The position numbers and the translations under genes were made by a program. 64,000 bases of DNA. It comes from an uncultured Oscillibacter sp. GTDB lineage: Bacteria; Bacillota; Clostridia; Oscillospirales; Oscillospiraceae. The notes under the pieces were generated by a model. It ran no database searches. It worked only from the letters and a program-made list of their open reading frames with translations, and was not told the origin of the DNA. This document shows, one piece after another, positions 7,183-15,420 of this stretch. Location of the stretch: positions 1-64,000 of the forward strand of contig CAJTJA010000007.1 in the NCBI GenBank assembly GCA_910576845.1, given 5' to 3'. Numbering within the stretch: position 1 is the first letter of the stretch; each line of letters starts with the position of its first letter.

Positions 7183-8619
7183 TCACAGGGTGCCGGCCTC
7201 GATCACCTGGGCTTTGATGAGGTTCGTGGAGCCGCTCTTTCCCAGGGGCACCCCGGCGGTAATAACCACCGTGTCCCCAGGCTGAACCAAGCCCTCCTTC
7301 ACCGCTACCTCGGCAGAGAGGGAGAAAATCCGGTCCGTGGAATTGACCTCCCCTGTCAGGAAGGGAATCACGCCCCAGCAGATGGCAAGCTGCCTCCGGG
7401 TTTTCTCGTGCATGGTCAAGGCGGCCACTGGGCAGGCCGGACGGAAGCGGCAGATCATCCGGGCCGTCCGGCCGGAGCTGCTGGCCGCCAGGATAGCCGT
7501 AGCGTCCAGGTCTCGGGCCGTGAGGCAGCAGGTGTGCGTGATAGCGTCGTTGATGTTGTTGGCGGTGGTGATCACCAGCTGTTTCTGGAACCGCTTCCAA
7601 TAGTCAATGGATGCCTCCGCCTCCGTAACAATCTCCAGCATAGCCCCTAAGGCCTCCACAGGATATTTACCCCCGGCGGTCTCTCCAGAGAGCATAACGC
7701 AGCTGGTGCCGTCGTACACGGCGTTGGCTACGTCCGAGACCTCCGCCCGGGTGGGGCGGGGGTTGCGGATCATGGAGTCCAGCATCTGAGTGGCCGTGAT
7801 GACCGGCTTGCCCGCCTGAAGGCCCTTGCGGATCATCTGCTTTTGAAGGGCAGGAACCTTGGCGGCGGGAATCTCCACGCCCAAGTCGCCCCGGGCCACC
7901 ATGACTCCGTCGGCGGCCTCCAGAATGCCGTCCAAATTGTCGATGCCCTCCTGGTTTTCAATCTTGGCGATGATTTTCACGTTGTCCCCGCCGCAGTCCC
8001 GAAGAACCTGCCGCACAGCCTCCACGTCGGCAGCGCGGCGAACGAAGGAGGCGGCGATAAAGTCGAAGTCATTCTCCACACCAAAGTGAATGTCCGCCAC
8101 ATCCTTCTCCGTCAGGGCGGGAAGTTGGATGCAGGCCCCGGGAATGTTGATGGACTTATTGGCGGAGAGGGTCCCGCCATTTTCCACCTGGCAGACAATA
8201 TCCCTTCCCCGGATTTCCCGGACCCGCATGGCAACCAGGCCGTCGTCAATCAGGATTTCCTGGCCCGGGGCCACCTCCTCGTGGAGTCTGGAGTAGGTGA
8301 CGGAGACTCTCTGGACGGTGCCGGGCACATCCTCCACCGTGAGGATGAACGTCTCTCCGGCGGCGAGGTCCACGGTCTTCGTCTCGAAGCTCCTGATGCG
8401 AATCTCCGGCCCCTTGGTGTCCAGAATTGTGGCCACGGGGCAGCCCATTCGATCCCGGACGGCCTTTAGGCGGTTCAGCCGCTCCAGATGCTCCGGGTGA
8501 CTGCCGTGTGAAAAGTTGAACCGGGCGCCGTTCATCCCGCCCTTGATCAGGGCGACGATCATCTCCTCGCTGTCCACGGCGGGCCCCAGAGTACAGATAA
8601 TCTTCGTTTTTCTCAGCAT
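7183..8619 (-). CDS. pyk: Pyruvate kinase
   Basis: A 478-residue pyruvate kinase, which makes pyruvate and ATP from phosphoenolpyruvate and ADP in glycolysis. The N-terminus MLRKTKIICTLGPA is canonical, and the ATG at 8619 sits eight bases after AGGAGG. Recognisable sites are GGMNGARFNFSHGSHPEH, the signature IIAKIENQEGIDNLDGIL with the catalytic Lys, VARGDLGVE and ATQMLDSM. There is no C-terminal PEP-utiliser domain, unlike the longer form in many Firmicutes. Transcription probably starts at the TATAAT 71 bases upstream; a CcpA-site-like motif is nearby. Confidence 0.97.
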   Translation of the reverse strand: MLRKTKIICTLGPAVDSEEMIVALIKGGMNGARFNFSHGSHPEHLERLNRLKAVRDRMGCPVATILDTKGPEIRIRSFETKTVDLAAGETFILTVEDVPGTVQRVSVTYSRLHEEVAPGQEILIDDGLVAMRVREIRGRDIVCQVENGGTLSANKSINIPGACIQLPALTEKDVADIHFGVENDFDFIAASFVRRAADVEAVRQVLRDCGGDNVKIIAKIENQEGIDNLDGILEAADGVMVARGDLGVEIPAAKVPALQKQMIRKGLQAGKPVITATQMLDSMIRNPRPTRAEVSDVANAVYDGTSCVMLSGETAGGKYPVEALGAMLEIVTEAEASIDYWKRFQKQLVITTANNINDAITHTCCLTARDLDATAILAASSSGRTARMICRFRPACPVAALTMHEKTRRQLAICWGVIPFLTGEVNSTDRIFSLSAEVAVKEGLVQPGDTVVITAGVPLGKSGSTNLIKAQVIEAGTL

Positions 8620-8689
8620 ATGAAATTCCTCCTGCGGGCTCCCCCTGTGGGAACCCAACCCAAATGTTGACTTGTTTCTGCGGTTCCTT

Positions 8690-8695
8690 ATTATA
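8690..8695 (-). promoter_or_regulatory. -10 box of the pyk promoter
   Basis: A perfect TATAAT on the minus strand at 8690-8695, about 70 bases before the pyk start. The -35 region is weak. Confidence 0.5.
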
Positions 8696-8777
8696 CAGAA
8701 GTCTTCCCCTTCTGGGTAGGTTAGAATTCCATAAAATTTGCGTAATCGTTTAGCCATGTCTTAAGTAGAAGTGCTTT

Positions 8778-8791
8778 CGCAAACGTTTGTA
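8778..8791. promoter_or_regulatory. cre-like (LacI/CcpA-type) site upstream of pyk
   Basis: On the minus strand TACAAACGTTTGCG, a near match to the CcpA consensus TGWAARCGYTWNCW. It lies upstream of the pyk -10 box. Similar motifs occur at 14597-14610 and 58908-58921. Confidence 0.35.
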
Positions 8792-8808
8792 AGCAGGCCG
8801 GTTTTTCC

Positions 8809-9003
8809 TCAGCCCTCCCAAAAAAGCTCGTCCAGGGTCTTGCCCAGTGTCCGGCAGATGGCAATGCAGAGCTTGATAGTGGGGTTATAGTCCCCCTTTT
8901 CAATGGCGTTGATGGTCTGGCGGGAAACGCCTACCGCATCTGCCAGCTGCTGCTGGCTCAGGTCCAGGGCGGCCCGGGCAGCTTTCAGACGGAGATTTTT
9001 CAT
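8809..9003 (-). CDS. Small XRE/Cro-type HTH transcriptional regulator
   Basis: A 64-residue protein that is almost entirely one helix-turn-helix: LSQQQLADAVGVSRQTINAI followed by EKGDYNPTIKLCIAICRTLG. It belongs to the YozG-like group of short Cro regulators, usually paired with a small membrane protein gene. The ATG at 9003 overlaps the stop of the upstream gene as ATGA and is preceded by GAGGAGG. It probably regulates its own operon; two TTGACA repeats at the operon promoter are candidate operators. Confidence 0.9.
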   Translation of the reverse strand: MKNLRLKAARAALDLSQQQLADAVGVSRQTINAIEKGDYNPTIKLCIAICRTLGKTLDELFWEG

Positions 9004-9521
9004 TCCGCCTCCTCGTCCCGGGGGCTGAGAAGGTAGTTGACAACATACACCACCAGAATTATCAAAGTGGCAAAGCCTATAATTGGGTTCACCGCCCGGA
9101 ATGTCAGTACGCCGTTTTCTGTCAGGCCAGGGGAAATGTGATACATGACGCCAAAGCCCAGGTTGATGATGGACAGCAGAGCGAAGAATGTCATGATTGT
9201 CCGGGGCTTTTCCCGGAGGCTGAGGTAAGCATCCTTCAGAATGCAGGTGATTGCAAAGACGCATATGGCTAGGGCAATGCAAAGGGTTACCCCTGTCAGC
9301 ACGTCGCACCACCGGCCCAGGAGCACGTCGGAGAGACCGTAGACATAGGCGGCGATGAGCAAAGTGAAAAAGCCGTATTGGAACGCCTTGCCCCGGGCCA
9401 GCTCCTGGCGCTCGTCAAAGTGCATGTCCAGAACCTTTTTCTTCACCAGCAGGGCGACGACGGCGAAGCCCGCCGCCATACCAAGTGTAAGGCCTATCAG
9501 CATGCCGAAATGGTAATTCAT
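9000..9521 (-). CDS. Multi-pass membrane protein paired with the XRE regulator
   Basis: A 173-residue protein with five likely membrane helices. After the first helix comes the motif MHFDERQELARGKAFQYGFF. The FDERQ element is common in small clostridial membrane proteins encoded with short Cro-type regulators (DUF2178/DUF3796-like; exact family not certain). Function is unknown. The ATG at 9521 follows AAAGGAGG, and a near-consensus promoter lies directly upstream. Confidence 0.8.
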   Translation of the reverse strand: MNYHFGMLIGLTLGMAAGFAVVALLVKKKVLDMHFDERQELARGKAFQYGFFTLLIAAYVYGLSDVLLGRWCDVLTGVTLCIALAICVFAITCILKDAYLSLREKPRTIMTFFALLSIINLGFGVMYHISPGLTENGVLTFRAVNPIIGFATLIILVVYVVNYLLSPRDEEAE

Positions 9522-9549
9522 AAGAAAGCCTCCTTTTGTTAGTGAGGCC

Positions 9550-9578
9550 AGTATAAATCATATGCGTCTATTTGTCAA
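9550..9578 (-). promoter_or_regulatory. Promoter of the membrane protein-XRE operon
   Basis: On the minus strand TTGACA (9573-9578) and TATACT (9550-9555) are 17 bases apart. A second TTGACA lies at 9594-9599, 21 bases further upstream, giving a direct repeat that could bind the XRE protein. Confidence 0.7.
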
Positions 9579-9728
9579 TTATATTTTACATATTGTCAAA
9601 AATAACTTTTCCTCGGGAGGGCAGAAAGCTGCTCCAAAAGACCCGTTTTCCGGGAGAGGACGGCTCGGAAATTCGGAACACGCAGGGAGGCGGGCCCTCT
9701 CCCTGGCCCTCCTCCCCGCCGGGAGGCA

Positions 9729-10457
9729 TTACGCATCGGATTTCTTTTTCCGCCTTTTCTTCCCCGCGTCGATTTCCCCGTACAGCCAAGCGAGTCCGTC
9801 GGAGAGGCCTCCCACTTGATCGATCAGCCCTAAGCGGACAGCCTCCTCGCCGTAGATAACGCTGCCCACATCCGCCGCCATATCGTCCTTTTTCAGCATC
9901 AGGTCCTGAAAGTCCCCACCGCTGATATGGCTGTGCCCCGCCACAAAGGCCACAATCCGATCCTGAAGGCGCTGGAAATAGCTGTATGTCTGAGGCGCGG
10001 CAATAACAGTGCCGCTCATGCGGACAGGGTGGATTGTCATGGCGGCGGAGGGCACAGCAAAGCTCCGCCGGGCGGCTACAGCTAAGGGCACGCCGATGGA
10101 GTGGCTGCCCCCCAGGACGATGGAGACCGTGGGTTTTGTCATCCCGGCAATCAGCTCCGCGATGGCGAGCCCCGCCTCCACGTCGCCGCCCACGGTGTTC
10201 AGGAGAAACAGGACCCCCGCCACCTCGTCGGATTCCTCCAGCTTGGCCAGAAGCGGAAGTACGTGCTCATACTTGGTGGTCTTTGTACCGGAGGAGGCAG
10301 TGACGTGCCCCTCAATTTGACCGATGATGGTAAGGCAGTAGATGTTTCCGTGGGGCGTAGCCGTCATGGCCGAGCCAAAATCCAGGATGGATTGGACCGC
10401 CTCCTTTTGTGTATCTTCTTCCAGTTCGGTCTGAGTGGGTTTCTTGGGTTTGGTCAT
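9729..10457 (-). CDS. tepA: TepA-like ClpP-fold serine protease
   Basis: A 242-residue protein of the ClpP/crotonase fold, TepA (YmfB) type, without a signal peptide. The core reads LLNTVGGDVEAGLAIAELI, then GGSHSIGVPLAVAA with the nucleophile Ser, then MTIHPVRMSG with the His. The C-terminus is very basic (KKRRKKK). In Bacillus, TepA is linked to protein export or to degradation of small spore proteins, so the exact role here is uncertain. The ATG at 10457 follows GAGGG. An inverted repeat lies in the divergent promoter region. Confidence 0.88.
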   Translation of the reverse strand: MTKPKKPTQTELEEDTQKEAVQSILDFGSAMTATPHGNIYCLTIIGQIEGHVTASSGTKTTKYEHVLPLLAKLEESDEVAGVLFLLNTVGGDVEAGLAIAELIAGMTKPTVSIVLGGSHSIGVPLAVAARRSFAVPSAAMTIHPVRMSGTVIAAPQTYSYFQRLQDRIVAFVAGHSHISGGDFQDLMLKKDDMAADVGSVIYGEEAVRLGLIDQVGGLSDGLAWLYGEIDAGKKRRKKKSDA

Positions 10458-10529
10458 AATAGAATCCCTCGCTTTCGTGAGCTTAGCATTTGCGTTTTTT
10501 CGGAAATTACCCGCACCGCCGGAGGGAAC

Positions 10530-10545
10530 CTTACAACAATGTAAG
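10530..10545. promoter_or_regulatory. Inverted repeat, possible operator between tepA and a small membrane protein gene
   Basis: CTTACA-4 bases-TGTAAG, a perfect 6-bp inverted repeat in the divergent intergenic region; a further TTGTAAG half-site lies about 14 bases downstream. No cognate regulator is identified. Confidence 0.35.
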
Positions 10546-10649
10546 ATACGGCGGCAAATTGTAAGGCAAATCCATGGCAGGGCCAGGGGCGCTTTGGTAT
10601 ACTGGCATCAGTTCCAAGAGAACGGAAAACAGAAACGGAGGAAACGGTG

Positions 10650-10850
10650 ATGAAGAACATGATGAAGGGTATTGCGATTGGAATCCTGTTGGCGGCGGCG
10701 GTTGTCGCGGGGCAGATGGCCCTGACCGGCGTGGTGGGTTTCCACACGGCGGAGCTGGTGGGCGGAACGGTCCTAACCTTCCTATTTTGTTACAGCCTCT
10801 TCTGGTCCTCTCGAAAGCGGCGGGAGGCAAAGGCGGAACATAACAGATAA
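10650..10850 (+). CDS. Small two-helix membrane protein, function unknown
   Basis: A 66-residue protein starting at the ATG at 10650, eight bases after GGAGG. It has two hydrophobic segments (GIAIGILLAAAVVAGQMAL and VLTFLFCYSLFW) and a basic tail KRREAKAEHN. It is divergent from tepA and followed by a stable hairpin, so it looks like an independently transcribed gene. No family recognised. Confidence 0.65.
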   Translation: MKNMMKGIAIGILLAAAVVAGQMALTGVVGFHTAELVGGTVLTFLFCYSLFWSSRKRREAKAEHNR

Positions 10851-10852
10851 CG

Positions 10853-10890
10853 AAAAACCGGCGGACCGGAGGGCCCGCCGGTTTCCTGCG
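10853..10890 (+). terminator. Probable terminator after the small membrane protein gene
   Basis: A 10-bp stem (10855-10864 with 10875-10884) followed by a short T run. Confidence 0.5.
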
Positions 10891-10963
10891 TTCTCCGGGC
10901 TTTTCTTTTTGGCCCCGGCGTGCTATACTGGGGAAAATCAGGCCCGTGGGGCGGGAGGCAATC

Positions 10964-11776
10964 GTGATCGAACACAAACAACGCATCGTAGTCAAGGTGG
11001 GCACCTCCACCCTGACTCACAGCTCCGGCAGTCTGGACCTCAGAAGTATGGAGCGGCTGGTCCGGGTGCTGGCAGACCTCAGCGGCAGTGGGCACGAGGT
11101 CATCCTTGTGACCTCCGGAGCCATCGCCGTGGGCACGGCTCGGATGGGCCTGGACGAACGGCCCCGGGCCCTTCGAATGAAGCAGGCCGCCGCCGCCGTA
11201 GGCCAGTGCCGGATGATGCACATTTACGACAAGCTCTTCTCCGAGTACAACTGCACCGTGGCGCAAATCCTCCTCACCGGGGAGGACGTGGAGGACCCGG
11301 TAAAGGCGGAGCATTTAAAAAACACCTTCGAAAGCCTTCTGGAGCTGGGGATTCTCCCGGTGGTAAACGAGAACGACTCCGTCAGCTCCGCCGAGATTGA
11401 GACGGGACACCACAAGGTGCTGGGAGACAACGACACCCTGTCCGCTATCGTGGCAGAGCTCTGCGGGGCGGAATTGCTGGTGCTCCTCAGCGACATCGAC
11501 GGACTTTATGACGCGGACCCCAAGAGGGTCTCGTCGGCCAGGCTCCTGCACCGGGTAGAGGAGCTGACGCCGGAGATTCTGGACATGGCTGGGGGAGCAG
11601 GCACCTGGCGGGGCACCGGCGGCATGGCCACCAAGCTCTCCGCGGCCCGGATTGCCATGGGAGCCGGATGCGACATGGTAATTACCAACGGGGTCCGGCC
11701 CGAGGATCTGTACGGCATTGCGGAGGGCCGGGACATCGGAACCCGCTTTCTCGCCAGGAAGCGGGGTGCCCAGTGA
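10964..11776 (+). CDS. proB: Glutamate 5-kinase (no PUA domain)
   Basis: A 270-residue amino-acid kinase, first enzyme of proline synthesis (glutamate + ATP to glutamyl 5-phosphate). The start is the GTG at 10964, five bases after GGGAGG. Motifs: VVKVGTSTLT at the N-terminus, VTSGAIAVGTARMG, VVNENDSVSS, FGDND-like LGDNDTLSA and GTGGMATKLSAARIA. It is the short form that ends after the kinase domain. The stop overlaps the next gene as GTGA, making a coupled proB-acetyltransferase-proA unit. Confidence 0.96.
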   Translation: MIEHKQRIVVKVGTSTLTHSSGSLDLRSMERLVRVLADLSGSGHEVILVTSGAIAVGTARMGLDERPRALRMKQAAAAVGQCRMMHIYDKLFSEYNCTVAQILLTGEDVEDPVKAEHLKNTFESLLELGILPVVNENDSVSSAEIETGHHKVLGDNDTLSAIVAELCGAELLVLLSDIDGLYDADPKRVSSARLLHRVEELTPEILDMAGGAGTWRGTGGMATKLSAARIAMGAGCDMVITNGVRPEDLYGIAEGRDIGTRFLARKRGAQ

Positions 11777-12387
11777 CGGAGCGGGAGAAGATGCTGGCGG
11801 GCCTGCTCTACGACTGCGGAGACCTGGAGCTGCTGGCCCAGTGGCACGGGGCCAAGGACCTGGTCCGGGACTACAACCGGGCAGACTCTCAGGACCTGGC
11901 GGAAAAGGACCGGATTCTCTCCCAGCTTCTGGGTGGGCGTGGGAAGAATCTCTGGATTACACCGCCCTTTTTTGTGGACTACGGCTGCAACATTTTCTTT
12001 GGGAACAACTGTGAAATCAACCTGAACTGCGTCTTTCTGGACAGCGGGCGGATCACCGTGGGAAACAACGCCCTGATTGCCCCCGGCGTTCAGATTTACA
12101 CAGCCTTCCACCCCGCCCACCCGGCGGACCGCTTCGGCGAGCCGAAGGAGGACGGCTCTTTTGGCTTCCGCAAGACGCTGACGGCCCCGGTGTCCATTGG
12201 GGATAATGTGTGGATTGGAGGAGGCGCGGTGATTCTGCCCGGCGTGACCATTGGGGACAACGTGGTCATCGGGGCGGGGAGCGTTGTAACCAAAGACATT
12301 CCAAGCAATACCATCGCCTGTGGGAACCCCTGCCGGACTGTGCGGGAAAACCGCCCGGCGGAAACCAGGAAGGAGAAGACAACATGA
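11773..12387 (+). CDS. Sugar O-acetyltransferase (maltose/galactoside acetyltransferase family)
   Basis: A 204-residue left-handed beta-helix acetyltransferase of the Maa/LacA type. The N-terminal domain (TEREKMLAGLLYDCGDLEL through YNRADSQ) is the family's maltose-acetyltransferase cap. Hexapeptide repeats follow, including ITVGNNALIAPGVQIYTAFH with the catalytic His region and IGDNVWIGGGAVILPGVTIG. It acetylates a sugar or similar acceptor using acetyl-CoA; the substrate is unknown. The GTG start overlaps proB and the stop overlaps proA (ATGA), so it is locked between two proline genes although it has no known role in that pathway. Confidence 0.92.
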   Translation: MTEREKMLAGLLYDCGDLELLAQWHGAKDLVRDYNRADSQDLAEKDRILSQLLGGRGKNLWITPPFFVDYGCNIFFGNNCEINLNCVFLDSGRITVGNNALIAPGVQIYTAFHPAHPADRFGEPKEDGSFGFRKTLTAPVSIGDNVWIGGGAVILPGVTIGDNVVIGAGSVVTKDIPSNTIACGNPCRTVRENRPAETRKEKTT

Positions 12388-13631
12388 CCGCATTACAGGA
12401 ACAGGGCCGAAGAGCCAAGGACGCGTCCTACACTCTGGCTGCCGCCGGGGCGGAGCAAAAAAACGCCGCCCTGGAGGCTATCGCAAAAACGTTGATGGAA
12501 CGGCGGGACGAGTGGCTCGCCGCCAACGCCGAGGACGTGGCCGCCGCCAAAGAAGCGGGGATGCGCCCGGCCATGCTGGACCGGCTGACCCTGACGGAGG
12601 AGCGTATTGCCGGAATTGCGGAAGCGGTCCGCCAAGTGATCGCCCTGCCGGACCCTATTGGGCGGGTAGACAAGATGGAAACCCGGCCCAACGGCCTGAT
12701 TATCGGGCGGCGGCGGGTACCCTTGGGAGTGGTGGCCATCATCTTTGAGGCCCGGCCCAATGTCACCGTAGACGCGGCGGCGCTGTGCCTGAAATCCGGC
12801 AACGTCTGTATTCTCCGAGGCGGGCGGGAGGCCATTCGATCCAACCGGACGGCAGTGGAACTCATGCGCCGGGCCCTGGTCTCCGCATGCCTTCCGGAGG
12901 ACTGTGTGTCTCTGGTCCAAGACATCAGCCATGAGACGGCAGGTGAATTGATGCACCTGGACAAATACGTAGATGTGCTGATTCCCCGGGGCGGCGCAGG
13001 GCTGATCCGGACCGTGGCAAAGGAGGCAAGCGTGCCTGTTATACGGACCGGGGAGGGCGTGTGCCACATCTATGTGGACAACGAGGCGAATCTGGACATG
13101 GGGGCGGAAATCCTTTATAACGCCAAGTGCTCCCGCCCTTCAGTATGCAATGCGGCGGAGTGCCTGCTGGTGCAGGAAGGCGTGGCGGAGGAGTTCCTGC
13201 GCAAGGCCCTGCCTCTGCTGGACCGGCATAAGGTAGAGCTCCGGTGCGACGAAAGAGCCCTGGCGGTTTTGGGAAACCGGGGGATACCGGCGGCGGAGAG
13301 CGACTGGGACGCGGAGTATGACGACTATATCCTGGCCGTGCGGACCGTGAAGGACCTGGACGAGGCGGTCCAGTTCATCAACGCCCACGGCACCGGGCAC
13401 TCGGAGGCCATCGTCACCACAAACTATTTCAAAGCCCAGCGATTTTTGAACGAGGTAGATGCGGCGGCGGTGTATGTCAATGCCTCCACCCGGTTTACCG
13501 ACGGCGGGGAATTTGGCCTGGGGGCGGAGATCGGCATTTCCACCCAGAAGATGCACGCCCGGGGGCCCATGGGGCTGGAGGAACTGACGAGCTGCAAGTA
13601 TGTGATTTACGGAGAGGGCCAGGTACGGTAA
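12384..13631 (+). CDS. proA: Gamma-glutamyl phosphate reductase
   Basis: A 415-residue aldehyde-dehydrogenase-fold enzyme reducing glutamyl 5-phosphate to glutamate 5-semialdehyde with NADPH. Diagnostic parts are RRVPLGVVAIIFEARPNVTV, the catalytic Cys in NAKCSRPSVCNAAE, and the C-terminal VNASTRFTDGGEFGLGAEIG followed by TQKMHARGPMGL. The ATG at 12384 overlaps the preceding gene's stop as ATGA with AGGAG upstream. Length is normal. Confidence 0.97.
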   Translation: MTALQEQGRRAKDASYTLAAAGAEQKNAALEAIAKTLMERRDEWLAANAEDVAAAKEAGMRPAMLDRLTLTEERIAGIAEAVRQVIALPDPIGRVDKMETRPNGLIIGRRRVPLGVVAIIFEARPNVTVDAAALCLKSGNVCILRGGREAIRSNRTAVELMRRALVSACLPEDCVSLVQDISHETAGELMHLDKYVDVLIPRGGAGLIRTVAKEASVPVIRTGEGVCHIYVDNEANLDMGAEILYNAKCSRPSVCNAAECLLVQEGVAEEFLRKALPLLDRHKVELRCDERALAVLGNRGIPAAESDWDAEYDDYILAVRTVKDLDEAVQFINAHGTGHSEAIVTTNYFKAQRFLNEVDAAAVYVNASTRFTDGGEFGLGAEIGISTQKMHARGPMGLEELTSCKYVIYGEGQVR

Positions 13632-13731
13632 ACCCTGGCGGACTTAAAGAAAGCACTGCGGAGCCTGGCCTCCCGGCACTTTGTCCGGGTGCGGCTGGGA
13701 GCCAGGCGCTGTTGAGAAAGGATGGATATAC

Positions 13732-14556
13732 ATGACAAAGGACAAGGTTCTTACCGGGGCCAGGCTGGGCTTCATCGGTGTCGGGCATATGGGCGGAGCC
13801 CTGGCAAGGGCGGCCCGGCGCCGGCTGGAGGGAGAGCGGATGCTCCTGGCCAACCGCACAGAGGCCAAGGCAGCCGCGCTGGCAAAGGAGCTGGGGGCCT
13901 CGCTGTCCAATAACCAAACCATTGCGGGAAATGCGGACTACATCTTTCTAGGGGTCAAACCCCAAATGATGGGGGAACTTCTAAACGAGCTGGCCCCCGG
14001 TTTGGCGGAGCGGCAGGACCGCTTTGTCCTGGTCTCCATGGCGGCGGGGTTGAGCATCCAGGAGATTCAGGAGATGGCAGGGGGAACCTATCCCGTTATC
14101 CGAATCATGCCCAACACGCCCTGCTCCATTGGGGAGGGGATGATCCTCTACACCCGGGGGCCCGGCGTGACAGAGGAGGAGGAACGGGTCTTCCTGGAGG
14201 CCATGGCCGGGGCAGGGCGCTTCTCCCCCATCCCGGAGAGGCTGATGGACGCGGGTGCCGCCGTGGCGGGCTGCGGCCCGGCTTTCGCGGATCTCTTTGT
14301 AGAAGCGCTGGCAGATGGCGGCGTGGCCTGCGGCCTGCCCCGGGCCGCAGCAATGGAGTTTGCCGCCCAGATGCTGGTGGGTTCCGCCCGTCTGATTTTA
14401 GAGAGCAGCCGGCATCCCGGGGAATTGAAGGACGCGGTATGCTCCCCCGGCGGGTCCACCATTCAGGGCGTGCGGAAACTGGAGGAAGCGGGCTTCCGGG
14501 GTGCGGTGATGAACGCGGTCATCGCCGCCTGTGAAAAAAGCGGAAATCTAAAATGA
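13732..14556 (+). CDS. proC: Pyrroline-5-carboxylate reductase
   Basis: A 274-residue enzyme for the last step of proline synthesis, reducing P5C with NAD(P)H. The Rossmann motif LGFIGVGHMGGALAR lies at residues 11-25, followed by VKPQ, IMPNTPCSIGEG and the C-terminal signature SPGGSTIQGVRKLEEAGF. The ATG at 13732 follows GAAAGG. It is 100 bases downstream of proA with no obvious terminator between, so it is probably in the same operon, and it ends at a strong terminator. Confidence 0.96.
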   Translation: MTKDKVLTGARLGFIGVGHMGGALARAARRRLEGERMLLANRTEAKAAALAKELGASLSNNQTIAGNADYIFLGVKPQMMGELLNELAPGLAERQDRFVLVSMAAGLSIQEIQEMAGGTYPVIRIMPNTPCSIGEGMILYTRGPGVTEEEERVFLEAMAGAGRFSPIPERLMDAGAAVAGCGPAFADLFVEALADGGVACGLPRAAAMEFAAQMLVGSARLILESSRHPGELKDAVCSPGGSTIQGVRKLEEAGFRGAVMNAVIAACEKSGNLK

Positions 14557-14558
14557 GG

Positions 14559-14587
14559 AAATTCCCTCCTCCGGGAGGGAATTTTTA
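14559..14587 (+). terminator. Terminator of the proline operon
   Basis: An 11-bp stem (14559-14569 with 14574-14584) followed by Ts, just after the proC stop. Confidence 0.85.
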
Positions 14588-14596
14588 TATTTGCAG

Positions 14597-14610
14597 CGCA
14601 AACGCTTACA
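14597..14610. promoter_or_regulatory. cre-like site upstream of the betaine transporter operon
   Basis: The minus strand reads TGTAAGCGTTTGCG, 13 of 14 matches to the CcpA consensus TGWAARCGYTWNCW. It lies about 100 bases upstream of the promoter at 14706-14734. Confidence 0.45.
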
Positions 14611-14705
14611 TTTCATTTTAGTATATTTTTGTCGTTTTTTAATGAAATCTTGCGGGCATTGCCAGAAAATTATGCTTTTTTACAAAAAATTAACTACCAC
14701 TTCTA

Positions 14706-14734
14706 TTTACTTTTATAAGTTGTCAGTGTATAAT
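14706..14734 (+). promoter_or_regulatory. Promoter of the busR-opu operon
   Basis: TATAAT (14729-14734) with TTTACT 17 bases upstream (14706-14711), in an AT-rich stretch. The ribosome site and start of the regulator gene follow within 40 bases. Confidence 0.65.
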
Positions 14735-14772
14735 ATAAAAAATTGAACGTTCCGTCAGGAAGGAGGCGGCTT

Positions 14773-15420
14773 ATGAAGGAAACGGTTGTCCCCGCGCAAT
14801 ACCTGCAAATCGCCCTGGATCTGGCAGGCCGGGTGGCACGGGGAGAACTGCCGGAGGGCAGCCGGGTATACGGCCGGTCCATCATGGCCTCAGAATACAG
14901 CGTCTCGCCGGAAACCATCCGGCGGGCTCTGCGGCTGCTGGCCGACATGAAGGTGGTAGAGGTGAAGCCCCAGAGCGGGGCGGTAGTCCTCTCCGCTGAC
15001 AGCGCCCGGCGCTATATCGAGAATTTCCAGGGCGGCGCCGGGGCCCGGGCCTTGGCGCGGAAGCTCCGAGAGCTCTTGGAGGAGGAGGAGGAACTCCACC
15101 GCCGCATTACAGAGACCGCCTCCGCCCTCCTCAAGAGCCAGGAGCGCTTCGCCTCCGCCCACGAACCCTTTCCCAACTATGAGGTACCGGTTCCCCAGGG
15201 CTCTCCCGTCATTGGGAAGAGCATCGGAGAGCTGAAATTCTGGCAATCCACCGGAGGAACGGTGCTGGCCATCCGCCGGGGACAGAAGGTTATCCTCTCT
15301 CCCGGGCCATACGCGGAGCTGTACGCCGGGGACGTGGTGGTCCTGGCTGGCTCCCCCGCCGCTGCCGAAGCGGCCCATATTTTACTTGCGCAAAAGGAGG
15401 AACCCAATGATCCAATTTGA
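14773..15420 (+). CDS. BusR-like GntR regulator with RCK_C (TrkA-C) domain
   Basis: A 215-residue regulator: an N-terminal GntR-type winged helix (about 10-75, with YSVSPETIRRALRLLADMKV), a Glu-rich coiled coil (KLRELLEEEEELHRRITETA) and a C-terminal RCK_C domain (GSPVIGKSIGELKFW to DVVVLAG). This order is that of BusR in Lactococcus and Streptococcus, which binds c-di-AMP through RCK_C and represses a glycine-betaine transporter. It directly precedes a betaine-type ABC transporter and overlaps its first gene by 14 bases, supporting the same job by inference. The ATG at 14773 follows AAGGAGG. Confidence 0.88.
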   Translation: MKETVVPAQYLQIALDLAGRVARGELPEGSRVYGRSIMASEYSVSPETIRRALRLLADMKVVEVKPQSGAVVLSADSARRYIENFQGGAGARALARKLRELLEEEEELHRRITETASALLKSQERFASAHEPFPNYEVPVPQGSPVIGKSIGELKFWQSTGGTVLAIRRGQKVILSPGPYAELYAGDVVVLAGSPAAAEAAHILLAQKEEPNDPI

